Numbered from the stretch's first letter, positions 47,971-58,907 are shown. The stretch: 64,000 bases of DNA from Hymenopus coronatus (GCA_030762935.1 CM060890.1:151007129-151071128); one strand, 5' to 3'. Made by a program: numbers and translations. The notes: generated by a model not told the origin, from the letters alone.

Positions 47971-48144
47971 ATTGCTGGAGAATGAAGACCTGATGTGGTG
48001 GACGAAGCGGCGCATCAACAGCTTTCCCACCTCCTCATTCGACTGATTCCAGAGCCCGTCTGCTCCTCAACAGACACAATATAGCATTGGGCTCATACGC
48101 AAATACCTACATCTTTTGGGACTCCCTAAATAAAAAAGCATTTT

Positions 48145-48517
48145 CGGACAAAGATCCGCGCGCGCGTGTATGTGGACACCATAGCTCAAAAACGAAAGGA
48201 CCTTAAGTTTGGTATTTTCAAGAAGATCCCTCCATCCACAACTTCCCTTACGTGCAACAATTTTTATTTTCTTGCTTGTAACGATTTTGGTTAAAATACC
48301 TTACGTATAAGATATGTTTATGACTAACGAAATGTACATCTTGAATTTTGTGGTAACAGCCTCTTAAGACCTCTTCATTCTGAATGACTTTTATATAACT
48401 GGCAAACCGCATGAGATACACAAAAACATACTGCATCTCGTTGAAACACACAAACTATGTCCACACTAACGTTTCAGAGAGCGACTTCTTCGCCATCTAT
48501 GAGTTTTTGTATGTAGG

Positions 48518-48562
<45 letters not shown>

Positions 48563-48925
48563 CATTTAACCGTTTTCAAGGTATTATGGGTTATTGATTT
48601 CAATTTTAAGCCACTTAAAGTTTTCGCAAATGGGACACATTTTTTTCTCGTTTCTCGTTTGTTTACTCCTGGTAAGCAAAGAGACTGGAATCTTAATTGT
48701 TTGTCACACAGTGATCGGCTTTTAAAGGATCAGACTATCGCTTTAGCCTGTGCATGTCTTATTTCCCATCTACTTCCAAAGAAGCTAGTTTTAAGACTAA
48801 TCCCGTTTACGTGCCTCTTGATTATCATGATGTAGATAACAGATTAATGTTTTGAATAAATTGTTTGCTTACCGATCAGCTAAAGGACATCATGTGAATG
48901 GAACACATCAGAATTTTTGTATAGT
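48145..48925 (-). repeat. R830 minus-strand copy with an AAT microsatellite
   Basis: The CA-tract position is GCGCGCGCGTGTATGTGG here. It continues through CATAGCTCAAAAACGAAAGG, GGTAACAGCCTCTTAAGACC and GCAAACCGCATGAGATACAC, and ends near TGTGAATGGAACACATCAG. A (TTA)n run at about 48518-48561 is embedded. Confidence 0.7.
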
Positions 48926-48929
48926 TTAT

Positions 48930-49510
48930 GTATACCTCCTATTACAAAAGTCATCTTGAATAAGGAGGTCTTCAGAAGTTAATCTCAGAAGCTTCAACAT
49001 ATACATTTAGTTTGTCATAAAAAAAGCTGCAACATACTTATATTTGAATCAAAATTGTTAGAGCCATTTTGGAGCATATCAAAAATATCCACATTTTTCC
49101 ACGTATAAGGCGGTTGGAGTTGCGGGGATTTTATAAAAAAAAACATTTTTTCGCATTCTTGGAAGATGGACGCTCTTTAACTGCTGCGGTCCTCAGCGCC
49201 CCATTCTATACTGGGCGTGAAAGACCAGTTAATTTTGCTCATAGGCCTCTTTATGAGGCTTGAGGTTCTTTCACGTGCCGTAAATCTACGGCCCGGGACC
49301 AACGGCTTTACTTTCCTTCCGAAGGAAGCCATGCTCAAGATTTTTACGCCCGAAAAAAATTTATCGTCCTCCACCTTTTGATATTTCACTGCCTTTTCGT
49401 TTTGGAGCTATGTCACCCACAGACATTTTTCTAAAACTATTTTATCTTTGGATTCATATGTCAAAATGTGTGTTTCCAGGTGAAATTTCGGTGGACTACA
49501 ATATCTACCG
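48930..49510 (+). repeat. R830 partial copy carrying a SINE
   Basis: R830 sequence runs to TTCGCATTCTTGGAAGAT (ends 49167) and resumes after the SINE with CCTTTTCGTTTTGGAGCTAT. About 20 bases of R830 at the insertion point are missing or changed. No long CA tract remains. Confidence 0.7.
49168..49373 (-). mobile_element. SINE body, 5'-truncated copy
   Basis: Reverse complement of the body of the SINE at 57966-58224. Shared pieces are AGTAAAGCCGTTGGTCCCG, GAACCTCAAGCCT, GAGCAAAATTAA and GTTAAAGAGCGTCC. The tRNA-like head is absent except for the last bases (GGAGGACGA). It is inserted in an R830 copy. Confidence 0.85.
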
Positions 49511-49854
49511 TGTACAAACACTGTTCCATTCACATGTAGCAGCACTATGTACATAACCCAACTCACTCCCAAAGCCAAAATATCGTTCTCTAATATTTTA
49601 GCAATCAGAGACCAACAAAACACTGCTAAGGAGACTATTAGCTTGAGCTGGAACAGAAGAACAGCTCAAAACATTAGCACGCAGTTTAGTGTAAGTAGAA
49701 GGGTAAAGCGAAATTAAACTCTTTTAAAAGCTGTTTCCATCGCCAGGATTAAAGCAAATGATGCCTTCCCGTTGGGGATAACTATAAGTGTTTAAATTGA
49801 AAGCAAAAACAAGCAATATCTCGGAAATTACTAATTCCATACTAAAATGTTTAT

Positions 49855-50300
49855 GAGACGAATTTCTTAATTTAAGTTTAGTATCTCCCAAGGATGCTAC
49901 ACGAAGATTTTTATGAAAATCCTCCCAACCAAACTACGCTTTACATGAAAACAAAATTCGATTTTTTTTTATTTTTTCAAAAATGGCTGTAAAGATTTTG
50001 ATTAAAACATGGTATATGAAATATATTTGCATGAGAAATAAGTGTGCATTTTCAATTTCCTGGGATAACCTGTGAAGTTCTCTTCATTCTGAATAACTTT
50101 TGATAACAGGTAAGCAAACATTTAGATCTCATCAATACCGTCCTTTACCGTTTCCGAGGTATTCCCTGGCATCGGTATGTCTTTCCCAAACAGGAAGTCC
50201 TCCATGTGTCTCTTGGCCATCCAAACAAGAACATTTCACTCAAATTCGCATAGCGACTGTTTTAAGACATTTTACTGTCGCTTTAAACTAGTGTATTCCC
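49855..50300 (-). repeat. R830 minus-strand partial copy
   Basis: It contains TTAGTATCTCCCAAGGATGC, GATTTTTATGAAAATCC, GCTTTACATG, GGCTGTAAAGATTTTGATTA and CTGTGAAGTTCTCTTCATTC. The 3' half with the CA tract is missing. 49510-49855 shows only scattered R830-like pieces. Confidence 0.65.
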
Positions 50301-50489
50301 TTCTATTTACAAGAAACAAAGCAATAACACCATTATACTAATGCTTATTGCGAATCTCATGGAGTACAAAGAATAAGAACAGGTATGGAAAACTCATGCT
50401 ATATGGAACATCATTATTTAAGGAATAGAAAACTGAAAAGCACCTAAGTGGAAGAGAGCAGGAAAGTATTGGATAGTACGCAACTTTGC

Positions 50490-51135
50490 TATGACTGGTA
50501 CATCTGCTAAATAGCATTTTCCATCTAAAGGCTACTTTGGGATCAGGAGATTTTTTGCATTTCTATTTATTTATTAAATCCAGGAAGAAGTTAAAATACA
50601 TAGCTTTAGTTTTCAAATTAAGCTGTTCGCACACACACACGCAGGCACACGCATGCACATACACACACATACACACACGCACACACATGCAAACACATGC
50701 GCTCACTCACGCACACATGCACATACACACACGCATACACATACACACACGCTTACACATGCACACACGCATACACACATGCACACACATACGCACGGAT
50801 ACATATACATACATGCAGACATACACACCCATAACATACACACACGCACACAAATATGCACACATACGCATACACACATACACACACGCATACACTTGCA
50901 CACATACACACACGTATACACATGCACACACGCATTCGCATACACGCACGCACATACACACACGCACACGCACGCACGCATACATGCACATACATACACA
51001 TATACACATACACACACGCACACATACACACACGCACACGCACGCATACATGCACATACATACGCATACTCACACATACACGCACGCACACACATATACA
51101 CTCATACACCGGTGAAATCACGACATCGAAACTTA
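50490..51135 (+). repeat. R830 partial copy with hugely expanded CA tract
   Basis: Left of the microsatellite there is GGCTACTTTGGGATCAGGAG and TAGCTTTAGTTTTC, matching the R830 block before its CA tract. Right of it there is CACCGGTGAAATCACGACAT, the R830 block after the tract. The GATTCAGGGGGACC block normally in between is missing, so the expansion replaced or displaced it. Confidence 0.65.
50631..51106. repeat. CA/CATA/CGCA microsatellite, about 475 bp
   Basis: A compound dinucleotide-based tract of ACAC, CATACA, CGCACA and CATGCACA motifs, interrupted but continuous. All long open frames over it (His/Thr-rich on plus, Cys/Val-rich on minus) are artefacts of the repeat. Confidence 0.97.
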
Positions 51136-52276
51136 CCAGCATTTGTCAGTTTCTGTAGTTTCCGTATGATATAAAGAAAATAAATATTGACTAATTTGTC
51201 GCCATTTAATGTATAAATTAATTTAACAAGCAAAAATTGCATGTTATTTAACCACTGCGGTTCTCAGCGTCCCATCCTAAATTAGCTGCCACCATTGCAC
51301 TGCACAGGTCTTCCTGTTGTATTTGTGTCAACAGAAGACTGTAGCTGTTTGTCGCGTACGTGAAGAGCACGTTCCAATTGAGAGTTCATGGAACAGCCAA
51401 TTCTGGCAGACTATTATAAAGGCCATGAAATCACTTGCAGGACGCAAGAAACTAACTGCTGTATTTTGATGGTTGTCCTGTGACTCCCTTTGTTTCCTCG
51501 CAGCTGTTATATTACAAGATGCCGAATGGTAACAAGCAACTTCTCCAGTCCTTGTAAATGCACAAAGTGCTACGAGGTCAACATTACTTTGATATAAACG
51601 GACAACAAGCAGAACGAGGCGAGGCGGTTATTATCGCATTCTTAATTTAATTCGCAGATTGATTTATGTTGCTGTCATCAAAACTTGTGAAAACAGTAGT
51701 TTATAATGTGACTACTTTATTTTTTAAAAAATAATAAAATTATTACAAAACCCAGAACATGTGTACGTTTTATGTAACATCGTTAAAATATGTAGAAATG
51801 TGCAAAATATGTAAAAAATGTAAAATAAAAAATTGTAGGGGAGTCTCAAATGACGTAATTCGCCAACATTTTTACCTCATTGAAATATAATGCAGGATTT
51901 AAAATTTGTAATTGCATAAAAATCCGGCCGGCCTCTACTCATTACACGCGGTGACTTATGATATCTTGTTTCTGTGTGATTTATACATTCCGGGAACTTT
52001 TTACTGTAGTGTGTAGAACAATAACTTGTAGGATAAGAACAAGTTTGGAGGCACTAATAAGCGAGTGTGTGATAATCAATTCTCTGAGCTAATTTCGGTT
52101 TTTTGTTGCAATAACTTTGCTCTCTAAATTACTAGAATGTGTTTCCAAATGCGCATATTTCGTCATTTTACTTTGCTGAGCTCTGCCGAGATAGATTTGA
52201 TTATATTGTTATGTTAATGGAAATGGTTTTCCGCAAGGACCAATTGCTGAAGATACTGTGTTTTTCTTTGTTGCAG
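51136..52276 (+). other. Mostly unique sequence upstream of the Ig exon
   Basis: Likely intron or intergenic sequence. A short minus-strand SINE relic at about 51248-51282 (TTTAACCACTGCGGTTCTCA) matches the 3' end of the SINE at 49168. 51290-51660 is less AT-rich and unique with no long open frame. The stretch ends in a pyrimidine-rich tract and TTGCAG (52271-52276), a good 3' splice site for the exon at 52277. Confidence 0.55.
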
Positions 52277-52439
52277 TAAAATCGCCGTCACTGTCTGGTT
52301 TACGCAACGTAACGTTAAAATGGAAAGAGAAGCTCAAACTCGTGTGTCGAAGCAAAGGAAATCCGCTGCCGACACTCCGCTGGTATAAAGATGGATCTCG
52401 GGTTCAGCCTTCCAGAAAAATTAGGATACATACTAAAAG
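52277..52439 (+). CDS. Internal exon encoding part of an Ig-like domain
   Basis: A 163 bp exon preceded by TTTTTCTTTGTTGCAG and followed by GTAAGC, so both splice sites are strong. The phase is 1 at the left (two bases TA complete a codon) and 2 at the right. It encodes about 53 residues. Recognisable parts are SPSLSGLRNVTLKW, KLKLVCRSKGNPLPTLRWYK, DGSRVQPSRKIRIHTKR. This is the first half of an I-set Ig domain: the B-strand Cys in LVC, the GNPLP turn, and the core Trp in LRWYKDG. The F-strand Cys must be on the next exon, outside what I can identify. The spacing and the RKIRIHTKR end resemble the single Ig domain of vein/neuregulin-type EGFR ligands, but other Ig proteins are possible. A Lys occupies the usual Gly position in KWKEKL. 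It is the only convincing host coding sequence in the window. Confidence 0.8.
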
Positions 52440-53074
52440 GTAAGCGTATATTTGCATTTAAGAAAATCAGTTACGAATTGTGATAGCTATCCTTCAGCCC
52501 AAAGAAACAGCATTCTGCCTTTACACCTTCTTTTTAGTGCATCTCTTCTTATTCCCTCGACCTTCCACTGCAGCATCCTTACTCTGCAACCTGTTTCCCT
52601 GTCCAAAACATTTCAGTATTTTTTTCTTTTATTATTTCAATAATATTACAGATAAACAGTCGCTTTTTCTCTAATTGTCTGCTTTCTAATGTTTTTCAAT
52701 CTTGATTTGCTTGAATTCTATTATCTCATTCACAGAAGTGCATTAGTTCTATACACATATTGCATTCAACTTTTGGAAACATTCTTCTGCGATAATTATA
52801 GCCAAAAAGTGTTAGCATAGCGTCGCAAACACAGGGACGAGGAAAGGACATAACTGGGTGCATGAAGGAAACAAAGGCAAGTAGGATCCTGGCAGGCATC
52901 CGCTCTCTTTACTAGTCTGCGACCGTAAGGTAATTCCACTCCAATAAAACAGTAGAATGCTGTCAGTATGCCACGATAGTATTTTTTACATTAACTGGAG
53001 TTCATTTCACCCTTAATGGCTTACTTTAGTCCAACATTGGAAAATATATTATTTTATTAATATACAAATATATT
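52440..53074 (+). other. Intron-like sequence after the Ig exon
   Basis: It starts with the splice donor GTAAGCG. It is AT-rich and has no repeat I can name. A short less AT-rich part at about 52810-52940 shows no coding motif. Confidence 0.55.
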
Positions 53075-53335
53075 ATTATCTCTACACGTATTATGTATAT
53101 AGTGCACCCAAAATTTCGATTCCGAGATTTCACCGGAAACACATGTTTTCGGACTCCTGAATGCAAAAACAAAAACAAAAAAAAGCAATTTTAGAAAAAT
53201 GTCCCTGTGTGTGTGTATGTCTGTGGGCAGCATTGCTCAAAAACGAAAATACCGTTAAATACAAAACTTGGTATTTAACTTTGGTGTCTTCCAAGGATGC
53301 AACACGAATATTTTCAAGAAAATCCCTCTATCCAC
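53075..53335 (-). repeat. R830 3' half, left arm of an inverted pair
   Basis: It runs from TCTCTACACGTATTATGTAT through GAGATTTCACCGGAAACACA, a GT tract, and CAGCATTGCTCAAAAACGAA to TTTTCAAGAAAATCCCTC. It faces the copy at 53340-53622. Confidence 0.75.
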
Positions 53336-53339
53336 AAAT

Positions 53340-53622
53340 GAATCAAGATGTTCGAACTTTTTCCAAGTAAAGGGTAGTTTGGGGTGGGGGGATTTTTCTC
53401 AAAATATTCCTGTCGCATCGTTGAAGATATTAAACTTAAATACCAGGTTTGGTATTTTACCGACTTTTCGTTTTTCAGCTATTGTGTTCACAGACACACG
53501 CACACACATACGGACTTTTTTCTACAAATGCCTCTCTTGGATACGGGGGATTCTAAAACGTGTATTTCCGGTGAAATCTTAGTATCGAATTTTTGGGTGG
53601 AATGCAATATCTTCTCTATACA
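53340..53622 (+). repeat. R830 3' half, right arm of an inverted pair
   Basis: It runs from AAGATGTTCGAACTTTTTCC through GGGGATTTTTCTCAAAATATTC, a short CA tract and CCGGTGAAATCTTAGTATCG to CTTCTCTATAC, where unrelated sequence (AGCAGACAGCACGC) begins. Together with 53075-53335 it forms a roughly 270 bp-per-arm imperfect palindrome. Confidence 0.75.
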
Positions 53623-53799
53623 GCAGACAGCACGCTCGGGCAGCAGTAAAAGTCCTCAAGCCCTGACTGTCCGGTTGCGGGCAAGAAATGGCGGAACTAC
53701 GATTGTGTAAATTTACTTGCTCTTTCACTATAAATTGCATAACGATGATATCAGTATTTTATACACTTTAATACTGATAACTACTATTATAATACAAAA

Positions 53800-56700
53800 T
53801 AAAATACGAGATAAAAGATCCGCTGGGTTTTCTTGTCCAGGGCAGTGTCTACACTATGCCGGTGAAATAGTGGACTGAATTTCCGTAACACGGTTGCAGA
53901 CGAAGGTTTTCCACCGATTTGCGTCGATGCGAATCCATCCTAGAGTGACCATGGAATCACTCTATAGTGCCGCCTAGTGATAGCCATACCCTATAGAATG
54001 GCAGAAGTATTTCAAAAACCGGACACCTATCAAGGATGCCAGTAATTCAAGACGTGAAAGTGTCACTTTCTTGATGGAAGGCAACCTAGTCTTGCTGCAA
54101 GCTAACCGAACGAAAGCGTTACTCTCATATTCTGTCCTGACATACAGTGCTGCACCGTAGGCCCTCTCTAATGCCTCGCACAACACGTGGACTTGCGTCC
54201 AGCTGACTATACCAACCCATCGTGGGATCGTAATGATTGAGAGGTTAGGAAGACTTGAAAACCAGGTGTCCCATTTACATCCGATGTCATGAGGTAGAAT
54301 CTTGTCCCAATCTATCCCCATCAACCATGTGTCTTGGAACTTAATTTTACCTTCTACTGAAACTGGCGAAAGTATTCCAAGCGGGTCATAAAATCTTGAT
54401 ATTGTTCTCAGCATTTGTCGTTTAGTGGCTGGTCCTGTTAAAATTCAGTAGAATAGGGTATCTGATTCTGTGTTCCAGTTTACTTCCAGGACTCCAGTTT
54501 CCTTCTTTATTTCACGTCCCTCAGCTATCCATATGTTATTCAGAACTTGAGAATTAGTAGCCCATTTTAATTTGCAAGTCAACTCGTAGTACAAAGTCAC
54601 TGCTTGATTGTCACCTTCAACGCTGACAGCAGTATCGTTTATGAAGGTACTGCTTTCCAGAATTTTTGATGACAGTGTAAATTTATCGAGAGACTTAGAA
54701 GCGAGCTCTCGTAGAGTAGCTGACAGTAGAAAGGGGCTACATGTGAGACCGAATGGCAAACGCATGAATCTACAAGGTGATTTATATAGAGCTGACACAT
54801 TTCTTTCTTTAATTGTTTCAAAACGAATTCTGTTAGCGACAACTTATTATACCTAAATTGTAGAGAAACTTTGGGAGATTATTTACCTGTATAGCAAATG
54901 TTGAAAATGTCCTCCATCCTGCATAAGGCACAACTCAACACGTCGTACTGGCCACTCGTTGGAGGACTCTGTTGTCAATAGCTTGAATCTCCTTTGTGAT
55001 GTGCTTCAGATCGTCCAATATCTGGGGACGTGTGGCGTACTCTGCCTTTTAAGTAACCCCATAGAAAGAAGTCCGGTGATGTGGCCACCGGTTCCGTGAA
55101 ATTATCTGGTCGTCAAAGAAACTTGCAATTAGGTTCATGGATTCATTTGATGTATGGCATGTAGCGCCATCTTGCTGAAAATATCATTGACTCAGCTTTG
55201 CATCGTCCAGTTGCTCAACAAACTCTATGAAAATCAGTCGGTACTCTGCAGAGTTCACAGTCTGGTTAAAAAAAAATGACCCCACTATTCTCTGTGCCTA
55301 TATTGAGCACCAAACTCCAATGTTAACTGGGTGCACAGATGCTTCATGGATGACATGTGGATTCCGACGGCCCAATGGCGTGAGTTCTGTGAGTTCACAT
55401 AACCGGATAAATGGAACCACGCTTCATCTGTGAACCATGTGATGGACAATTTGACAAGATTTTGCTCAATGAACGTCTGAAACCAACTACAATAATTTAA
55501 TATTTTATCCTTATCTGGTTCTTGAACAACCGTAACCCTATATAGCTTTAGGCCCGCACTTTTCTGACACATTGAGTAGGTGAACCTTGTCTCCTGCGAC
55601 AAACGTCTTAATGATTTTTTGGGTGACTACTCCAGTCGTGCTCTTACGTCAACAACAACCGTGGGAAGCCTAGATGAACGATGCTTGCCAGAGATCCAGT
55701 TGTTTCCAATTTGTTTACCACTCCCAGTATTGTGTTTCTTTTGGGAGGATTGTGAACACTAAATTCCCTCTAGTATATCCTTTATTAGCTGCAATTGAAT
55801 TCGTAATCCAGTATTGCTTCACAAGGAAGAGTCGTTGATTTTCACGTTGAAACATCTGCCAAAAATGCAATTAGGAATAAAGCATAAACATTTGCGCATC
55901 TAGTGACAAGGAATCGAAAATCCAGAACATTCTGCTTAATTTGGTGCTAAAATTCAGTCATTGAATGAATTTCCAACGGAATAATTAAAGAAAGAAATGT
56001 GTCAGTTCTATATAAATCACTCTATATAAGTGATAACATCTTCGGTCATTCTCCAAGATCTATTTTCTTCAATGACTAGAAACCATAAGAACCTTGTGAG
56101 ATCTCATCTTTTTTGTCCAAACCCAGTTGCAAGGAGGCCTGCGTTACATCTCTAATTAAGGCCTTTCGGTGCAAACGAAACCGAAGTAATATTGACAAAA
56201 TTTCTGGTAACAAATTTGGACCAAATTCAAGGGCATCGTTGAGAGCCGCGTTTTATAATTCGTCAAACACTATTCTCCATTTGATTTCACCTCGTTTTTC
56301 CCTTTTAAGAGCATGATGTGGCAAGTAGTATGTATTGTAATAATTGCCGTCTGCTGCAATTTCTATTTGGCTATTGTGAATGTAGTCTAACATCAATGTG
56401 TAATACGTCTCCTGAAATAAAGTGTTGTTTGCAAGTATGTTTGTTTTTTCTGCAGACTAACAAAACGTTTCTCACCATTGATTTTGTTAGGGAGGAATAC
56501 ATCATCTTCCTTTCTAAGCAATGAGACTACTCTCCTCCCATCCTCCATTTGAAAATTATCGTGAAACTCTCGTAAGATGGTAGCTTCTTTAGTTGTAAGT
56601 GTCCTCTCTTGCAGATCTTATATTCCCAACGTTTCTAAATCCCAGAAGTGCCTCGCGTCATATTCTGGAGGCAGTTGTGCACCTGAGTGAATGAAGTTAA

Positions 56701-56985
56701 CAGTTACATGGTTAACTGAAACTACGGATCTACTTCCGCTAAGAATTCAGCCAAAATGAGATGGAAGAAGAATCAATGTGCTTGATAAGCGTATAGGCTG
56801 ATGATGTTTCAACACCTTCCAGTACTGGTCTCCTCCTATCAGAATCTCAATAAGTGGGTTGTGTTCATCTCCTTTAGGATCTGCGAGTTGCATTTTAGGA
56901 ACACGTAATAATGTTAGGATGTTTTGTGATACCTTCGGATGTGGTGAATATGTATTATCACTTTCATTATACAAACACAAAGAGT
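53800..56985 (-). mobile_element. BEL/Pao-type LTR retrotransposon pol fragment
   Basis: On the minus strand, from high to low: the stretch before the RT (EILIGGDQYWKVL, LILLPSHFG), the RT N-terminal part (YYLPHHALKK, GPNLLPEILSILLRFRL), then a transposon insertion, then the RT core (FMRLPFGLTCSPFLLSATLR). The next parts are the Pao connection (FYDPLGILSPVSVEGKIKF, IDWDKILP) and RNase H to integrase linker (RHCPGQENPADLLSR near 53830). The normal Y-x-DD active site is FIND here, so the polymerase is dead. Several stops and frame changes are present, and no LTRs are visible. Both ends are truncated. The element is an old genomic relic. Confidence 0.85.
54773..56024 (-). mobile_element. Tc1/mariner-superfamily transposon nested in the BEL/Pao copy
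   Basis: This is about 1.25 kb with long terminal inverted repeats. The left has GGTGATTTATATAGAGCTGA continuing through CACATTTCTTTCTTTAATT. The right has its near-exact complement ending in TATATAAATCACTCTA. The match is about 38 bases with one clear mismatch. TA at 54771-54772 and 56025-56026 is the target duplication. The minus strand encodes a disrupted DDE transposase: YRVTVVQEPDKDK, ITWFTDEAWFHLSGYVNSQN (first Asp), then a QQDGAT-type motif near 55165-55185 (second Asp). The third motif region is frameshifted (near 55070). The frame 55285-55602 is the longest intact part. Confidence 0.85.
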
Positions 56986-57089
56986 AAGTAAAATATGGAA
57001 CATTTGCTGCTTTTATTCATTTTGCAAACATACACACACACACCATGAACAGACTAAAAACTGAAAAGTTGATTAGGTATTATTAAACT

Positions 57090-57430
57090 CAACTTTGGTG
57101 TTTAACTTTGATCATCTGCCAAAGATGTGGCAAGAAAATAGCCTCACCTCAGTTCCCTTTACACGGAAATGTTTTTCTCAAAAATACCTATATTTGCCTT
57201 TTACCTGGAAGGAACTAATACAACCGTTTCTGCTAATGTTTATCTACAGTATCACGATTTAGATAAAAGAATAATCCTTTGTAACAATGCATAAGATTTT
57301 TATATTTAAGCATGCTATGCCATCAGTTTAAATTGTCTCAATTGGAATGGGGATGTTATCAACCAGTGTTTATCTCGATTAGACTTAAAAATAAGTATTT
57401 TACTTTCTCAAGCACATATGCACATGGTAG
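57090..57430 (-). repeat. R830 minus-strand fragment, diverged
   Basis: It has AACTTTGGTGTTTAACTTTG, TCATCTGCCAAAGATGTGGC and CCCTTTACACGGAAATGTTT. Later sequence matches the R830 start only loosely. Confidence 0.55.
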
Positions 57431-57434
57431 GTAA

Positions 57435-57940
57435 AGCAAGTATTGTATTTTACCCAAAAATTCGATACCGCCGGAAACACTTATTTTGAATAAAAACGTA
57501 TTGTGCGTGTGTGAACAGTATAACTGAAAACGAAAAGTTGGTTACCTACTTAAGTTCCGTATCTTCCAAGAATGCGGCACGAAGCTTTCAGGAAAGTTCC
57601 TCCTTCCCCAAATGCCCTTTTCCATGTTTCTTATTTCTAAAAATGGTTATAACGATTTCCATTAAAATGCCATACATTAAATGTGTTTAAAGGAAAATAA
57701 AATGTATATCCTGAATTTCTTGGGAATAGCCTCTGATGACTTCTTCATGTTGAATGAATTTTGCATAACTGGACAAAAACTTACTACACCAAAAGTTTAG
57801 GTCTATTTATGCCGTACAGAGAGATAGCCATTTCAGAAATGTTCCCAGTTATTGATTTCAATTCTAAAATACTTTCTCGTCCATTTCACATATTTTGTGT
57901 TAAGAGATTTGACCGTCAAATTTAGCCTACTGTTTTCTCG
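57435..57940 (-). repeat. R830 minus-strand partial copy
   Basis: It runs from AAAAATTCGATACCGCCGGAAA through a short GTGCGTGTGTG tract, GTATCTTCCAAGAATGCGGC and GGAATAGCCTCTGATGACTT, to ATTTCAATTCTAAAATACTT. It is cut at the right by the SINE at 57966. Confidence 0.7.
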
Positions 57941-57965
57941 GATTTCCCTTCTACTTATAATATCG

Positions 57966-58224
57966 CCCTCCGTGGTGTAATGGTTACCATATACCCAAGG
58001 TCGCGGGTTCAAACCCGGCGGAGGACGATGGATTTTTTCGGGTGTAAAAATCCTTAGCGTGGCTTCCTTCAGAAGGGAAGTAAAGCCGTTGGTCCCGTGT
58101 CGTAGATTTGCGTCACGGAAAAGAACCTCAAGCCTGATAGAGAGGCCTCTGAGCAAAATTAAACGGTCTTTCACGCCTAGTATAGAATGGGACGCTCAGA
58201 ACCACAGCAGTTAAAGAGCGTCCA
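57966..58224 (+). mobile_element. tRNA-derived SINE, complete head and body
   Basis: The head (57966-58026) resembles a tRNA. CCTCCG (57967-57972) pairs with CGGAGG (58019-58024). Box A is TGGTGTAATGGTTA (57973-57986), and box B GGTTCAAACCC (58006-58016) sits in a perfect CGGG/CCCG stem. These would be the RNA polymerase III internal promoter. The body continues with GGTGTAAAAATCCTTAGCG, AGTAAAGCCGTTGGTCCCG and GAACCTCAAGCCT, and ends at GTTAAAGAGCGTCC. It shares the body with the copy at 49168-49373. There is no poly(A) tail. The anticodon arm is too short for a working tRNA (head about 60 nt). Confidence 0.85.
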
Positions 58225-58257
58225 TAAATAACACGCCATCTCCATTTTTTTTCTGCT

Positions 58258-58326
<69 letters not shown>

Positions 58327-58340
58327 AATAATAATAACAA
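58258..58340. repeat. (AAT)n microsatellite
   Basis: About 27 AAT units with a few ATG interruptions (ATAATGATAATGATAATAA) near the right end, then ACAACAAGAAGAAG. It lies shortly after the SINE 3' end. The Ile-rich open frames on the minus strand are artefacts. Confidence 0.97.
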
Positions 58341-58907
58341 CAAGAAGAAGACAATTTCTTGGAAAGTTTAGCATGATGTATACACAGTTGTTTGCGGAAA
58401 AGGTAGAGAAAGTCATGTGACTTGAACACTGAGATGTTTTATATTCCGCCTCTACCTTGCGAATGACCTTACGCACATTTGTATAAGAGTTATACTTTCA
58501 AACGTCATTTTCTTACATTTTGTTATATTCAAAATATTCCACACGATTAACTATTCAAATTTTCAACAGAAACTTACAAATAATGAAAAGACATGTTTAT
58601 CAAAATGTGTTAGCTACACAAATATCTTAAAATATTGGTTTTAAATAAAAATCCTCAACACCATATTTGACAAAACTAAAGTTAACGGGCATTTTCCCAT
58701 GTAAAGAGTATTTGAGATGGGGATTTTTGTTTTTTTTAAATACACGCCTCACACAAATATGTTCATATAATTTTCCTGATTATTGCCAATTAGAACATAA
58801 TGTTTCAGTTTTTAATTGACAACAGAGAGTTTGAAATACATGTATTTTGCTCATCATTCAACATCCATATAAGTATCTAATGCTTTCATTTATCTTTTCA
58901 TTTTATT
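58341..58907. other. AT-rich sequence with an R830 scrap
   Basis: A short plus-strand R830 piece (TTTTCCCATGTAAAGAGTAT, GAGATGGGGATTTTT) is at about 58690-58745. The rest is unassigned. Confidence 0.5.

Noticed and set aside
49069..49389. Short frames across 49069-49263 and 49177-49389
   Set aside because: They cover the R830/SINE junction and SINE body and have no protein motif.
50537..51174. His/Thr-rich and Cys/Val-rich open frames of 100-192 codons
   Set aside because: They are translations of the CA-type microsatellite in several frames and on both strands.
57966..58026. A functional tRNA gene
   Set aside because: The anticodon arm is incomplete and the body that follows is shared with another interspersed copy, so it is a SINE head.
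58177..58476. Minus-strand frame with a long Ile run
   Set aside because: It is a translation of the (AAT)n microsatellite.
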